From Rhodopseudomonas_A sp036404135 (GTDB taxonomy: Bacteria > Pseudomonadota > Alphaproteobacteria > Rhizobiales > Xanthobacteraceae): a stretch of 22,028 nt of DNA. Numbering within the stretch: position 1 is the first letter of the stretch; each line of letters starts with the position of its first letter. The translations under genes and the position numbers were made by a program. The stretch covers positions 1 through 22,028 of the forward strand of contig NZ_DASWPE010000035.1 of the NCBI RefSeq assembly GCF_036404135.1. Direction: 5' to 3'. The notes beneath the pieces are model-generated. The model was not told the DNA's origin and searched no databases. It was given only the letters and a program-made list of their open reading frames with translations. Below, one piece after another: positions 8,125 to 15,204 of the stretch.

Positions 8125-8155
8125 ATTTACCGCGCAGATCAAAGTGAGGGTAAAT
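8125..8155. promoter_or_regulatory. Inverted repeat ATTTACC-N17-GGTAAAT between papA and antiporter
   Basis: ATTTACC (8125-8131) and GGTAAAT (8149-8155) are exact reverse complements separated by 17 bases. They lie 38 bases upstream of the papA start and about 115 bases before the antiporter start, in the only AT-richer patch of this divergent intergenic region. The spacing would place the half-sites about two helical turns apart, which suits a dimeric regulator. It is not the TGT-N12-ACA motif of PpsR. The repeat is seen directly; operator function is inference. Confidence 0.4.
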
Positions 8156-8270
8156 CAGCGGTTAGGACGAATCGATCGCAACTCGCCGCGGCAATGGCGG
8201 TATGGCTTGACCTGTCGGCGGCGCCGGGCGATTGCAGATTCACAGTGTCTCCAGTTGTCGTGGTGCCGCA

Positions 8271-9869
8271 GTGGAAGCCAAATTTCAGATCTTCTTGACC
8301 CTGCTCGCGGTGCTGGCCGGCACCGCCTGGCTGGCGCGGCGGATCGACGTCGCCCCGGCGATCCTGCTGCTGTTGGCCGGCGTCGTGCTGGCGCTGGTGC
8401 CGGGCATGCCGCCGGTCGAACTGCCGCCGCAACTGGTGTTGCTGGTGGTGCTGCCGCCGCTGATCTATTCGGCCAGCGTCGCGATGAGCTGGCGCGAGTT
8501 CAAATTCAATCTGGAGCCGATCGCGCTGTTGGCGATCGGCTGCGTGATCTTCACCGCCTGCGCGGTGGCGGCGGCGACGCATCTGCTGATCGGGCTGCCG
8601 TGGAGCGTCGGCTTCCTGCTCGGCGCCATCGTCGCGCCGCCGGACGTGGTGGCGCCGCTGGCGATCGCCCGCAAACTCGGGCTGCCGCGCCGCATCCTGG
8701 TGGTGCTGGAAGGCGAGGGACTGGCCAACGACGCCACCGCGCTGATCCTGTACCGCTTCGCGGTGGTGGCGATCAGCACCGGGGCGTTCTCGCTGCCGGT
8801 GGCCTCTAGCACCTTCGCGGCGATCCTGGCCGGCGAAATCGCGTTCGGCGTCGCGGTCGGCTGGCTCAGCCTGCGGCTGCGCCACCGCGCCCGCGATCCG
8901 CAGATCGAGATCACGCTGTCGTTGATCACGCCCTACGCCGCCTACTGGATTCCCGAGCATCTCGGCGGCTCCGGGGTGATCGCCACGGTGGCCTGCGGGC
9001 TCTACATCAGCTGGAACGGGCCGCTGCTGATTTCCTCGGCGACCCGGCTGCAGGGCATCTTCTTCTGGGATCTGGTGATCTATCTGGTCGAGGGGCTGTT
9101 GTTTCTGCTCACCGGCTTCCAGATGCGGGTACTGCTGGAGAAATCCAGGGAGTTTCCGCTCGGCGACATCCTGTTCGCCACCGGCCTGGTCGCGGCGATC
9201 GTGATCCTGGCGCGGTTCGCCTGGGTGTTTCCCGGCACCTATCTGCCGCGGCTGTGGCGCAAGCGGCTGCGCGCCGAGCCGCTGCCGAACTGGCGGTCGA
9301 TCTTCGTGGTGGCGTTCACCGGGGTCCGCGGCGCGGTGTCGCTGGCCGCGGCTTTGGCTTTGCCGTTCACGCTGCCCTCCGGCGTCGACTTTCCCTACCG
9401 CGACCTGATCCAGCTGGTGTCGTTCGGCGTCATCCTGATCACCCTGGTCGGGCTCGGTCTCAGCCTGCCGATGGTGGTGCGCCGGCTCGGCCTCACCCAG
9501 GACGGCCACGCCGAACACCACCGCGAGCGCGAGGCGGAAATCGCCGCGCGACGCCAGGCGCTGGACGCAGCGCTGGCCTCGCTCGACGCCATCACCGACG
9601 ACCGCGAACTCTCCGACGAGGTGGTGAAGCTGCTGCGCGCGCGGCACCAGACCCGCGCCAACCAGTTGCCGCAGCCGCCCGACGCCGACGGCCACGACGT
9701 CACCGCCACCGGCGCGGCATTGGTGCGCGAACTGATCGCCGAGGAGCGCAAATTCATCCACGCGCAACTGCGCGACGGCAACATCACCGACGAAAGCCGC
9801 CGCAGGATCGAGCGCGACCTCGATCTCGAGGAGGCCAGTCTGGCGAACCGGGAGTACAAGAAGCGGTGA
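8271..9869 (+). CDS. CPA1-family Na+/H+ antiporter (NhaP/YjcE type)
   Basis: The predicted monovalent cation/proton antiporter has 532 residues. The first ~400 form about 12 membrane segments. Typical CPA1 features are seen: the LPPLIYSASVAMSW region in an early helix, AIVAPPDVVAPLAIARKL with the ion-site Asp, VLEGEGLANDATALILYRF, and FTGVRGAVSLAAALALP late in the core. The last ~130 residues are a soluble, charged, helix-rich cytoplasmic domain, as in YjcE-like proteins. I chose the GTG at 8271 because family members usually begin just before the first helix; a TTG at 8232 would add 13 residues. The ion preference (Na+, K+ or Li+) cannot be told from sequence. It is divergent from papA. Confidence 0.92.
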   Translation: MEAKFQIFLTLLAVLAGTAWLARRIDVAPAILLLLAGVVLALVPGMPPVELPPQLVLLVVLPPLIYSASVAMSWREFKFNLEPIALLAIGCVIFTACAVAAATHLLIGLPWSVGFLLGAIVAPPDVVAPLAIARKLGLPRRILVVLEGEGLANDATALILYRFAVVAISTGAFSLPVASSTFAAILAGEIAFGVAVGWLSLRLRHRARDPQIEITLSLITPYAAYWIPEHLGGSGVIATVACGLYISWNGPLLISSATRLQGIFFWDLVIYLVEGLLFLLTGFQMRVLLEKSREFPLGDILFATGLVAAIVILARFAWVFPGTYLPRLWRKRLRAEPLPNWRSIFVVAFTGVRGAVSLAAALALPFTLPSGVDFPYRDLIQLVSFGVILITLVGLGLSLPMVVRRLGLTQDGHAEHHREREAEIAARRQALDAALASLDAITDDRELSDEVVKLLRARHQTRANQLPQPPDADGHDVTATGAALVRELIAEERKFIHAQLRDGNITDESRRRIERDLDLEEASLANREYKKR

Positions 9870-10035
9870 CGCGAGCGATCTTGATAGTTGCAGCCGAGAG
9901 AAAATACCCTATTGTTTCGCCATGACCACCCGCCGGCGCGGCGCGGCGGCCAGATAATTTCATTTGCTGGTTTGCGTTTGATCTGGCGTTCGCAAGCGCG
10001 GACCGTTCCCGAGGTCGCCGGCCGGGATTTCAGCC

Positions 10036-10566
10036 ATGCCCAACGAATTGTCCTTTGTCGGACCGGATCGCGGCCACGAGGCGCTGGAGAAGGCGAGGTC
10101 GCTGCATCACGCCGACAACAAGTCGGACAGGGAAGTCATTACCTGGTTCTACGGCGTGCTCAGCATCCTGGACGCCAAGGCCAACGGCCTGTTGCGGGTC
10201 AATGCCAGCTTCATCACCATCCTGCTGTTCTTTCTCGGCGCCGCCAACGCCAAGGACAATCCCAACACCCAGAGCAATCTGTTCGGGATCACCAAGCCGC
10301 AGGTCACGACCGCCGAGCTTGTGCTCGGCCTGGTGTTGGCCTCCACCTTCCTGTGTTTCCTGATCGTGCGGGTGAATTGGAAATTCCTCGGCCAGGTGCG
10401 CAGGAGAAAGGGCGGGCCCTATGACTTTGAAAGCGAGGCGGAGCGGCTGGCGAATGTGGTCGACGACCGCACGCATTACTATCTGATCGCGTGGCTGCTG
10501 ACGCTCGCCGCGGCGGCGGTCGTGGTGTTGTTTTGGGTGCAGACGGCGCTGTTCAAACTGGAATAA
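10036..10566 (+). CDS. Small three-helix membrane protein, Pycsar effector (PycTM/DUF5706)-like
   Basis: The 176-residue protein has an N-terminal soluble helix, then two membrane segments (about residues 52-72 and 94-114). A charged cytoplasmic stretch follows (about 116-145), then a third segment (about 148-170). The region before and into the first segment reads YGVLSILDAKANGLLRVNAS. That resembles the [A/L]D-x-KA-x-xLL-x-x-N signature of the DUF5706/Pycsar effector membrane family, whose members share the same helix-helix-loop-helix layout. Those effectors damage the membrane when triggered by a cyclic pyrimidine nucleotide in phage defence. No nucleotide cyclase gene is next to it, so a defence role is speculative; it could be a housekeeping relative. 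The ribosome site is weak. A cytidine deaminase gene follows after 44 bases. Confidence 0.75.
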   Translation: MPNELSFVGPDRGHEALEKARSLHHADNKSDREVITWFYGVLSILDAKANGLLRVNASFITILLFFLGAANAKDNPNTQSNLFGITKPQVTTAELVLGLVLASTFLCFLIVRVNWKFLGQVRRRKGGPYDFESEAERLANVVDDRTHYYLIAWLLTLAAAAVVVLFWVQTALFKLE

Positions 10567-10610
10567 ACTCACCGCGTCGCGCGTTTTTAGGTTCCCCGAT
10601 GAGGTTGCTC

Positions 10611-11174
10611 ATGATCAAGCCCCGCCACTTCGCCGAGCTCAGCGATCCGGATCGGCGGCTGATCGACAGCGCGCGCGGGGTGTCGGCCAATGCCTACGCT
10701 CCCTATTCGGGCTTCGCGGTCGGCGCCGCGGTGCGGACCAAATCCGGGAAAATCTTCACCGGCGCCAATCTGGAGAACGCCTCCTATGGCCTCGGCATGT
10801 GCGCCGAGGTGGCGGCGATCACCGCGGCGAATTCGGCCAATGGCTACGATATCGAGGCGATCGCGGTGGTCGGCCACAAATTCACCCCCCCCCGCGACGC
10901 CTCGCAGGTGGTGACGCCGTGCGGGCGGTGCCGGCAACTGATCTTCGAAGCGTCGCAGGTCGCGGGCGTCGACGTCAGGGTGTTTTCCTGCAGCGGCGAC
11001 TTGGCGCAGATCCACGAGGCTGCGATTTCGGAGCTGCTGCCGGATGCGTTCGGGCCGCAGAATCTGGGTCTCGAAACGGTGTGGCCGCAGATACGCGCCG
11101 CGCTGATCGGCAGCGTCGCCGAATGGCAGGAGCCCGCTGCCCCGCCGGCCGATCCGGTCTTCGTCGCGAAGTAG
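10611..11174 (+). CDS. cdd: Cytidine deaminase, zinc-dependent
   Basis: The enzyme deaminates cytidine and deoxycytidine to uridine forms in pyrimidine salvage. The family pattern is clear: FAVGAAV and GANLENASYG for substrate binding, C64-A-E66 for the first zinc ligand and the proton shuttle, and P103-C104-G-R-C107-R-Q for the other two zinc cysteines. At 187 residues it is longer than the ~130-residue tetrameric enzymes. The extra ~50 residues are C-terminal, with PDAFGPQNLG near the end of the core. The ATG at 10611 is preferred because GAGG lies six bases upstream; ATG at 10599 would add four residues. A run of nine C (10885-10893) lies inside the gene. It converges with ispG, with only three bases between the stops. 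Confidence 0.93.
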   Translation: MIKPRHFAELSDPDRRLIDSARGVSANAYAPYSGFAVGAAVRTKSGKIFTGANLENASYGLGMCAEVAAITAANSANGYDIEAIAVVGHKFTPPRDASQVVTPCGRCRQLIFEASQVAGVDVRVFSCSGDLAQIHEAAISELLPDAFGPQNLGLETVWPQIRAALIGSVAEWQEPAAPPADPVFVAK

Positions 11175-11177
11175 AGT

Positions 11178-12461
11178 CTACTCCGCCGCGCTCACCGGCG
11201 CCGCGACGCCCGCGCCGTAGCGCTGCTCGATGTAGTCGATCACCAGCGCCTTGAACTCGCCGGAGATATTGGCGCCGCGCAAGGTGCGGAATTTCTGGCC
11301 GTCGACGAACACCGGCGCCGCCGGGGTTTCGCCGGTTCCGGGCAGCGAGATGCCGATATTGGCGTGCTTGCTCTCGCCGGGGCCGTTGACGATGCAGCCC
11401 ATCACCGCGACGTTGAGATTTTCCACGCCGGGATAGCGGGTCTTCCAGGCCGGCATTTCGACGCGGATGAAATCCTGGATCGAGCGCGCCAGTTCCTGGA
11501 ACGTGGTCGAGGTGGTGCGGCCGCAACCCGGGCAGGCCGCCACCAGCGGCACGAAAGTGCGAAAGCCCATGGTCTGCAGCAGTTCCTGCGCGACCTGGAC
11601 TTCCAGCGAGCGGTCGCCGCCGGGCTCCGGGGTCAGCGAAATCCGGATGGTGTCGCCGATGCCCTGCTGCAGCAGGATGCCGAGCGCCGCCGAGGAGGCG
11701 ACGATGCCCTTGGAGCCCATGCCGGCCTCGGTGAGGCCGAGATGGATGGCGTAATCCGAGCGCGACGCCAGATCCTGATACACCGCGATCAGGTCCTGCA
11801 CCGCCGACACCTTGGCCGACAGCACCATCTTGTTCTTCGGCAGACCGATCTCTTCGGCGCGCGCCGCCGACAACAGCGCCGACTGCACCATCGCCTCGCG
11901 GGTCACCGCGCGGACGTCGCGCGGCTTGGCCGACACCGCGTTCTCGTCCATCAGCTTGGTCAACAGTTCCTGATCGAGCGAGCCCCAATTGGCGCCGATC
12001 CGCACCGCCTTGTTGTTCTTGATCGCGATCTCGACGATGTCGGCGAACTGGCTGTCGCGCTTGTTCTTGAAGCCGACATTGCCGGGATTGATCCGGTATT
12101 TGTCGAGCGCCTCGGCGCAGGCCGGATACTCGGCGAGCAGCTTGTGGCCGATGTAATGGAAATCGCCGATCAGGGGCGTGGTGATGCCGCGCTTGCGCAA
12201 GGCGTCGCGGATATGCGGCACCGCGGCCGCGGCCTCCTCGCGATCCACCGTGATCCGCACCAGTTCGGAGCCGGCGCGGGTCAGGGCTGCGACCTGTTCC
12301 ACGGTGCCCGCCACGTCGGCGGTGTCGGTGTTGGTCATCGACTGCACGACGATCGGGGCGCCGCCGCCGACGGCGACGTTGCCGACCATGACCTGGGTGG
12401 TGACGTGCCGGGCTGCGGGGCCGGCGAGGTCGTTCGGATGCGGATTTTCGAGCTTGTTCAT
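11178..12461 (-). CDS. ispG: 4-hydroxy-3-methylbut-2-enyl diphosphate synthase (GcpE)
   Basis: This iron-sulfur enzyme converts MEcPP to HMBPP, the penultimate step of the MEP isoprenoid pathway. The 427-residue protein has the N-terminal TIM-barrel region (VGNVAVGGGAPIVVQSMTNTDT near 26-47) and the C-terminal cluster domain. The three [4Fe-4S] cysteines are visible as C310 and C313 in ACPGCGR and C356 in MGCIVNGPGES; E363 in that last motif is the usual fourth ligand. The length is normal for alphaproteobacteria. The ATG at 12461 has only a GGGG-type ribosome site. It stands as a single gene here, convergent with cdd. With ispA in the same window, two isoprenoid steps are encoded about 6 kb apart but not in one operon. 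Confidence 0.97.
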   Translation of the reverse strand: MNKLENPHPNDLAGPAARHVTTQVMVGNVAVGGGAPIVVQSMTNTDTADVAGTVEQVAALTRAGSELVRITVDREEAAAAVPHIRDALRKRGITTPLIGDFHYIGHKLLAEYPACAEALDKYRINPGNVGFKNKRDSQFADIVEIAIKNNKAVRIGANWGSLDQELLTKLMDENAVSAKPRDVRAVTREAMVQSALLSAARAEEIGLPKNKMVLSAKVSAVQDLIAVYQDLASRSDYAIHLGLTEAGMGSKGIVASSAALGILLQQGIGDTIRISLTPEPGGDRSLEVQVAQELLQTMGFRTFVPLVAACPGCGRTTSTTFQELARSIQDFIRVEMPAWKTRYPGVENLNVAVMGCIVNGPGESKHANIGISLPGTGETPAAPVFVDGQKFRTLRGANISGEFKALVIDYIEQRYGAGVAAPVSAAE

Positions 12462-12717
12462 GGGGCCCCAAATATCAGATTTTGATGACAGTCAGCAATC
12501 GATCAATGGATGCAGGAACCGGGATCAGAGGTGGCATGCAGCCTCAGATGGCCCGAGGAGCCCGGTAAACCAAGGGGGCGGCCCTGGAACTCGCCCGATC
12601 TGCTTCGGGTTCGCAGTCACGTCAATCGGTGGCGAGCAACCAACGCGCCGATTTTCGGTTTATATTCCTTACGACCCCATGGGACCTGGTTCCGAAGGGC
12701 CGGGAGCAAGTGAATCA
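12462..12717. other. Intergenic region upstream of ispG, no gene recognised
   Basis: The stretch is less GC-rich in places (a TTTATATTCCTTA patch near 12659-12671) and has ribosome-site-like AT runs only near its ends. An open frame at 12510-12713 has a composition unlike a protein and no ribosome site. No tRNA, strong hairpin or terminator was found. It probably carries the ispG promoter on the minus strand, but I could not place it. Confidence 0.4.
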
Positions 12718-12747
12718 TTGACAACTTCGGCGCGGGCCCAATTTAAA
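12718..12747 (+). promoter_or_regulatory. Putative sigma-70 type promoter for the 12774 ORF
   Basis: TTGACA at 12718-12723 is a perfect -35 consensus. TTTAAA at 12742-12747 is a 4/6 match to the -10 element at 18-base spacing. The next ATG is at 12774, giving a leader of about 20 bases. The -35 is strong; the -10 is moderate. Confidence 0.45.
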
Positions 12748-12773
12748 TAGGATAGCGGAAAGCGAGACATCGG

Positions 12774-13091
12774 ATGAGCCCCGACCTGGTCTTAACCACC
12801 GTGAATGCGCCGTATCGGAGACAGCTGGATGCGCGGCAGCTTGCCGCTTGTCTGCTCGACCCTGCGGTCGCCCGAGCCGTTCCGGGGCATATGTCGTCGT
12901 TTTTCGGCGAGGTTGAGCCTGCCTTACAGTTGGCGTTCGCCGGCATGTTCGATATCGACGAACGGCAACTGGTGGCCGCGGCAAAGGCTTTCGCCCGCTA
13001 TTCCGGCGAGACCTATCGGCTCGATCGAGCGAGCGAAGGCGCTGCTTCTCGCCGTGTGATCCGATCTGGCCCTGCCATCCGCCGCGGCTAG
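12774..13091 (+). CDS. Unrecognised small protein (105 aa)
   Basis: I do not recognise this protein. It has no membrane segment or signal peptide. The first ~85 residues look like a mixed helical domain (Ala/Leu-rich segments around RQLAACLLDPAVARAVPG and PALQLAFAGMFDIDERQL), and the last 20 are basic and disordered-looking. A good -35 element lies upstream, and a GCGAGA sequence 11 bases before the ATG is a weak ribosome site. Its stop codon overlaps the stop of the EamA gene on the other strand: the four bases CTAG at 13088-13091 hold TAG on both strands. It could be a short orphan gene or the decayed remains of a longer one. Confidence 0.5.
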   Translation: MSPDLVLTTVNAPYRRQLDARQLAACLLDPAVARAVPGHMSSFFGEVEPALQLAFAGMFDIDERQLVAAAKAFARYSGETYRLDRASEGAASRRVIRSGPAIRRG

Positions 13092-13999
13092 GACGCCGGC
13101 CGATTGACCAGATAGAGCCCCGCGGTCACCAGCAGCGCCGCGACGCCGAAGGCGGGCGTCAACGGATCGCCCATGATCAGATAGCCGGCCGCCACGCCGA
13201 ACAGCGGCGTGATGAAGGTGAAGGACGACAATTTGCTGGCGGAATAGGTCTTCACCAGCCCGAACCACAACAGGAATGTCAGCCCGACCACCCAGATCGC
13301 CTGATAGGCCAGCAGCGCCCATGACAGCGGCCCCGGCCAATGCGGCAGGGTCTCCCCGGACAGCCAGGCGGCCACGGCCAGGATCGGGATCGACACCGCG
13401 ACCTGATAGCCGAGGCCCTTTTCCGCCGGCACCTGGCCGAGCCGGGTGGTCTTCACGATCAGCGTGGTGGCGGCCCACAGCGCGCCGCCGCCGATCATCA
13501 TCAGGTCGCCGAAGAGCACGCGGGCGTCGACATCGGGCTGCGGCACCCCGATCGCCAGCGCCACGCCGACGAAGCTCAGCGCCAGCCCGCCCCATTGCAG
13601 CCGGCGCAGCCGTTCGTGCAGCAACTGATAGGCGCCGAACGCCACGAAGAACGGCGCGGTGTAGAGAAACACCACGGCGCGCGACGCCGTAGTCAGCATC
13701 AGGCCGCGATAGATCAACACGAATTCCAGCCCGAACAGCACCCCGGCGAACACCCCGGCGCGCAGCGCGCCGTCGCGCTGCCACAGCTTCACCCCGCGCG
13801 CCCGCGCGATCAGTCCGATCACGATGAGCGCGCCGACCGAGCGCAGCGCCGCCTGCAGGAACGGCGGGATCTCCGGCAGCACCAGCTTCACCGCAATCTG
13901 GTTGAATCCCCAGGACAGGCAGCACAACAGCACCAGCGCGATCGCGCTGAGGCTGAGCGGGCGCGCGGACGGCGCCGCGGTCGGTTGGTGGAACGCCAT
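13088..13999 (-). CDS. EamA/DMT-superfamily transporter (RhaT/YedA-like)
   Basis: This 303-residue inner-membrane protein has about ten hydrophobic segments in two similar halves, each an EamA repeat. In the first half, LSWGFNQIAVKLVLPEIPPFLQAALR is the classical start of the repeat; the second half starts near LMMIGGGALWAATTLIVK. Such proteins usually export amino acids, drugs or metabolites; the substrate cannot be read here. The ATG at 13999 is chosen because GGAGG sits four bases upstream; the frame stays open to 14110 but that extension overlaps zur. It starts 34 bases after the zur stop on the same strand, so the two are probably cotranscribed. Its stop overlaps that of the convergent 12774 ORF. 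Confidence 0.92.
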   Translation of the reverse strand: MAFHQPTAAPSARPLSLSAIALVLLCCLSWGFNQIAVKLVLPEIPPFLQAALRSVGALIVIGLIARARGVKLWQRDGALRAGVFAGVLFGLEFVLIYRGLMLTTASRAVVFLYTAPFFVAFGAYQLLHERLRRLQWGGLALSFVGVALAIGVPQPDVDARVLFGDLMMIGGGALWAATTLIVKTTRLGQVPAEKGLGYQVAVSIPILAVAAWLSGETLPHWPGPLSWALLAYQAIWVVGLTFLLWFGLVKTYSASKLSSFTFITPLFGVAAGYLIMGDPLTPAFGVAALLVTAGLYLVNRPAS

Positions 14000-14033
14000 C
14001 GTGCCTCCGGCTTGTCGCCGTGTTGAGCGGTGA

Positions 14034-14537
14034 TCAGGGGCCGGGAGGCTCGGCGGACAGGCAATGCGCGCAGGTGCCGGCGATTTCCACCACCGCGAGC
14101 TTCGGCGCAAAGCCGGTGGCGCGCGCCGTTTCGTTGAGCCCGGAGGCGAGCGGGCCGGCGGGAATTTCGCCGACCGAGCCGCAGCGGTCGCAGATCAGGA
14201 ACGCCACCGCCGCAGCATGGTCGTGGTCATGCGCGCAGGCCAGGAAGGCGTTGCGGCTTTCGATGCGGTGCACCAGGCCGTTCTGCATCAGGAAATCCAG
14301 CGCGCGATACACCGTGATCGGCGCCGGACGCGCGGCCTCGCGGGCCAGTTCGTCGATCACCTCATAGGCGCCGAGCGGCCGGTGGCTGGTCAACAGCGCC
14401 TGCAGAACCCGGCGCCGGATCGGCGTGAAGTTCTGGCCGCGGCGCTGGCAGATGCGTTCGGCGTGGTCGATCGCGTCCGTGGCGCAACGAACGTGATCGT
14501 GATCGGGCGGCGGGAAGGTCGGCTTGGCGGCGGTCAT
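14034..14537 (-). CDS. zur: Fur-family zinc uptake regulator Zur
   Basis: This zinc-sensing repressor has 167 residues. The winged-helix part (about 38-90) contains FTPIRRRVLQALL and the recognition-helix region ITVYRALDFLMQNGLVH. The C-terminal dimer domain has two CxxC pairs, C116/C119 and C156/C159, which form the structural zinc site. H90, C101, H107 and E124 sit at or near the places of the E. coli Zur regulatory site (H77, C88, H96, E111), and the 11-residue H-to-C and 23-residue C-to-E spacings match. This favours Zur over Fur, PerR or Irr. The start at 14537 has AGGGAAG immediately upstream; a longer reading to 14618 is unlikely. An EamA transporter follows in the same unit, and marR is divergent. 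No znuABC genes lie in the window. Confidence 0.88.
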   Translation of the reverse strand: MTAAKPTFPPPDHDHVRCATDAIDHAERICQRRGQNFTPIRRRVLQALLTSHRPLGAYEVIDELAREAARPAPITVYRALDFLMQNGLVHRIESRNAFLACAHDHDHAAAVAFLICDRCGSVGEIPAGPLASGLNETARATGFAPKLAVVEIAGTCAHCLSAEPPGP

Positions 14538-14609
14538 CTTCCCTATGTAGCGCGGCGCGGGCGGTTCGCCCACCGTTTCATCGCGCCGGCCGCCGGCCGG
14601 GTCCCGTGG

Positions 14610-14626
14610 GTTCCGCAATGCGGAAC
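14610..14626. promoter_or_regulatory. Palindrome GTTCCGC-AAT-GCGGAAC in the zur/marR divergent region
   Basis: A perfect 7-bp inverted repeat with a 3-base centre, 73 bases upstream of the zur start and about 95 bases before marR. Its size suits a MarR-type dimer operator. It does not resemble the AT-rich Zur box of alphaproteobacteria. Confidence 0.45.
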
Positions 14627-14647
14627 GGCATGCGCACCAGACATTAA

Positions 14648-14665
14648 CCGCATACCGAAATGCGG
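14648..14665. promoter_or_regulatory. Second inverted repeat CCGCAT-N6-ATGCGG upstream of marR
   Basis: CCGCAT (14648-14653) pairs with ATGCGG (14660-14665) across six bases. It shares the CCGCA/TGCGG half-site with the palindrome at 14610-14626, 22 bases away. A TATCTT/TTATAG -10-like patch for marR follows at about 14690-14699, so binding here could block the marR-emrAB promoter. Autorepression by MarR is inferred. Confidence 0.45.
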
Positions 14666-14721
14666 ATCGCGAAAATGATGAGCTAGCTTATCTTATAGGT
14701 CGCTAAGGAGTTGAAACGGCC

Positions 14722-15204
14722 ATGCCGCGCGGATCCGTCGATCTGAATTTTCTGTTTACGCTCGCCGAGGTGCAACGGCTGGTGCGCGCCTATGCCGACA
14801 AGGCGGCGTCGCGCTACGGCATCACCCGCGCGCAATGGGCCGTGCTCGCCAAGGTCGAGCGCTGCGAGGGGCTGAAGCAATCCGAACTCGCCGAACTGCT
14901 GGAAATGCAGCCGATCACGTTAACGCGATTGATCGACCGGCTGTGCGAGCATGGCTGGATCGAACGGCGCAGCGACGACACCGACCGCCGTGCCAAGCGG
15001 CTGTATCTGCGCAAGGCGGCGCGGCCGTTACTCGGCAAACTGGCCGGGCTGCGCTCGGAACTCACCGCCACGGCGCTCGCCGGGATCAACCCGGTCGAGA
15101 TCCATCGACTGGTCGGCCATCTCGAAACCATCCGGGAAAACGTCCGCGGCGCCATCCACCAGGCGCATGCGGCGCCCCAAAGAAAGGTCCAGCGTCATGG
15201 CTGA
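14722..15204 (+). CDS. MarR-family transcriptional regulator of the emrAB operon
   Basis: This 160-residue winged-helix repressor probably controls the efflux genes that follow. The family pattern is present: a helical dimer region at both ends, ITRAQWAVLAKVERCEGLKQSELAELL (about 34-60), the recognition helix around MQPITLTRLIDRLCEHGWI, and the wing with DDTDRRAKRLYL (the DxRxK/R element). The ligand is probably a lipophilic toxin or phenolic. An AAGGAG site sits 11 bases before the ATG. The stop codon overlaps the emrA start by 8 bases, so translation is likely coupled. Two palindromes sharing a half-site lie just upstream. Confidence 0.92.
   Translation: MPRGSVDLNFLFTLAEVQRLVRAYADKAASRYGITRAQWAVLAKVERCEGLKQSELAELLEMQPITLTRLIDRLCEHGWIERRSDDTDRRAKRLYLRKAARPLLGKLAGLRSELTATALAGINPVEIHRLVGHLETIRENVRGAIHQAHAAPQRKVQRHG

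Noticed and set aside
8139..9767. Long minus-strand ORF of 542 codons opposite the antiporter gene
   Set aside because: It is a Gln/Arg/His-rich antisense frame produced by GC-rich codon use; the plus strand encodes a clear antiporter.
9922..9957. Eleven-codon Arg/Ala-rich mini-ORF upstream of the PycTM-like gene, considered as a leader peptide
   Set aside because: No hairpin or terminator follows and there is no ribosome site; chance is the simpler explanation.
12510..12713. Open frame of 67 codons upstream of the 12774 ORF
   Set aside because: No ribosome site, Trp/Arg/Pro-rich composition unlike a folded protein, and it fills ispG upstream DNA.
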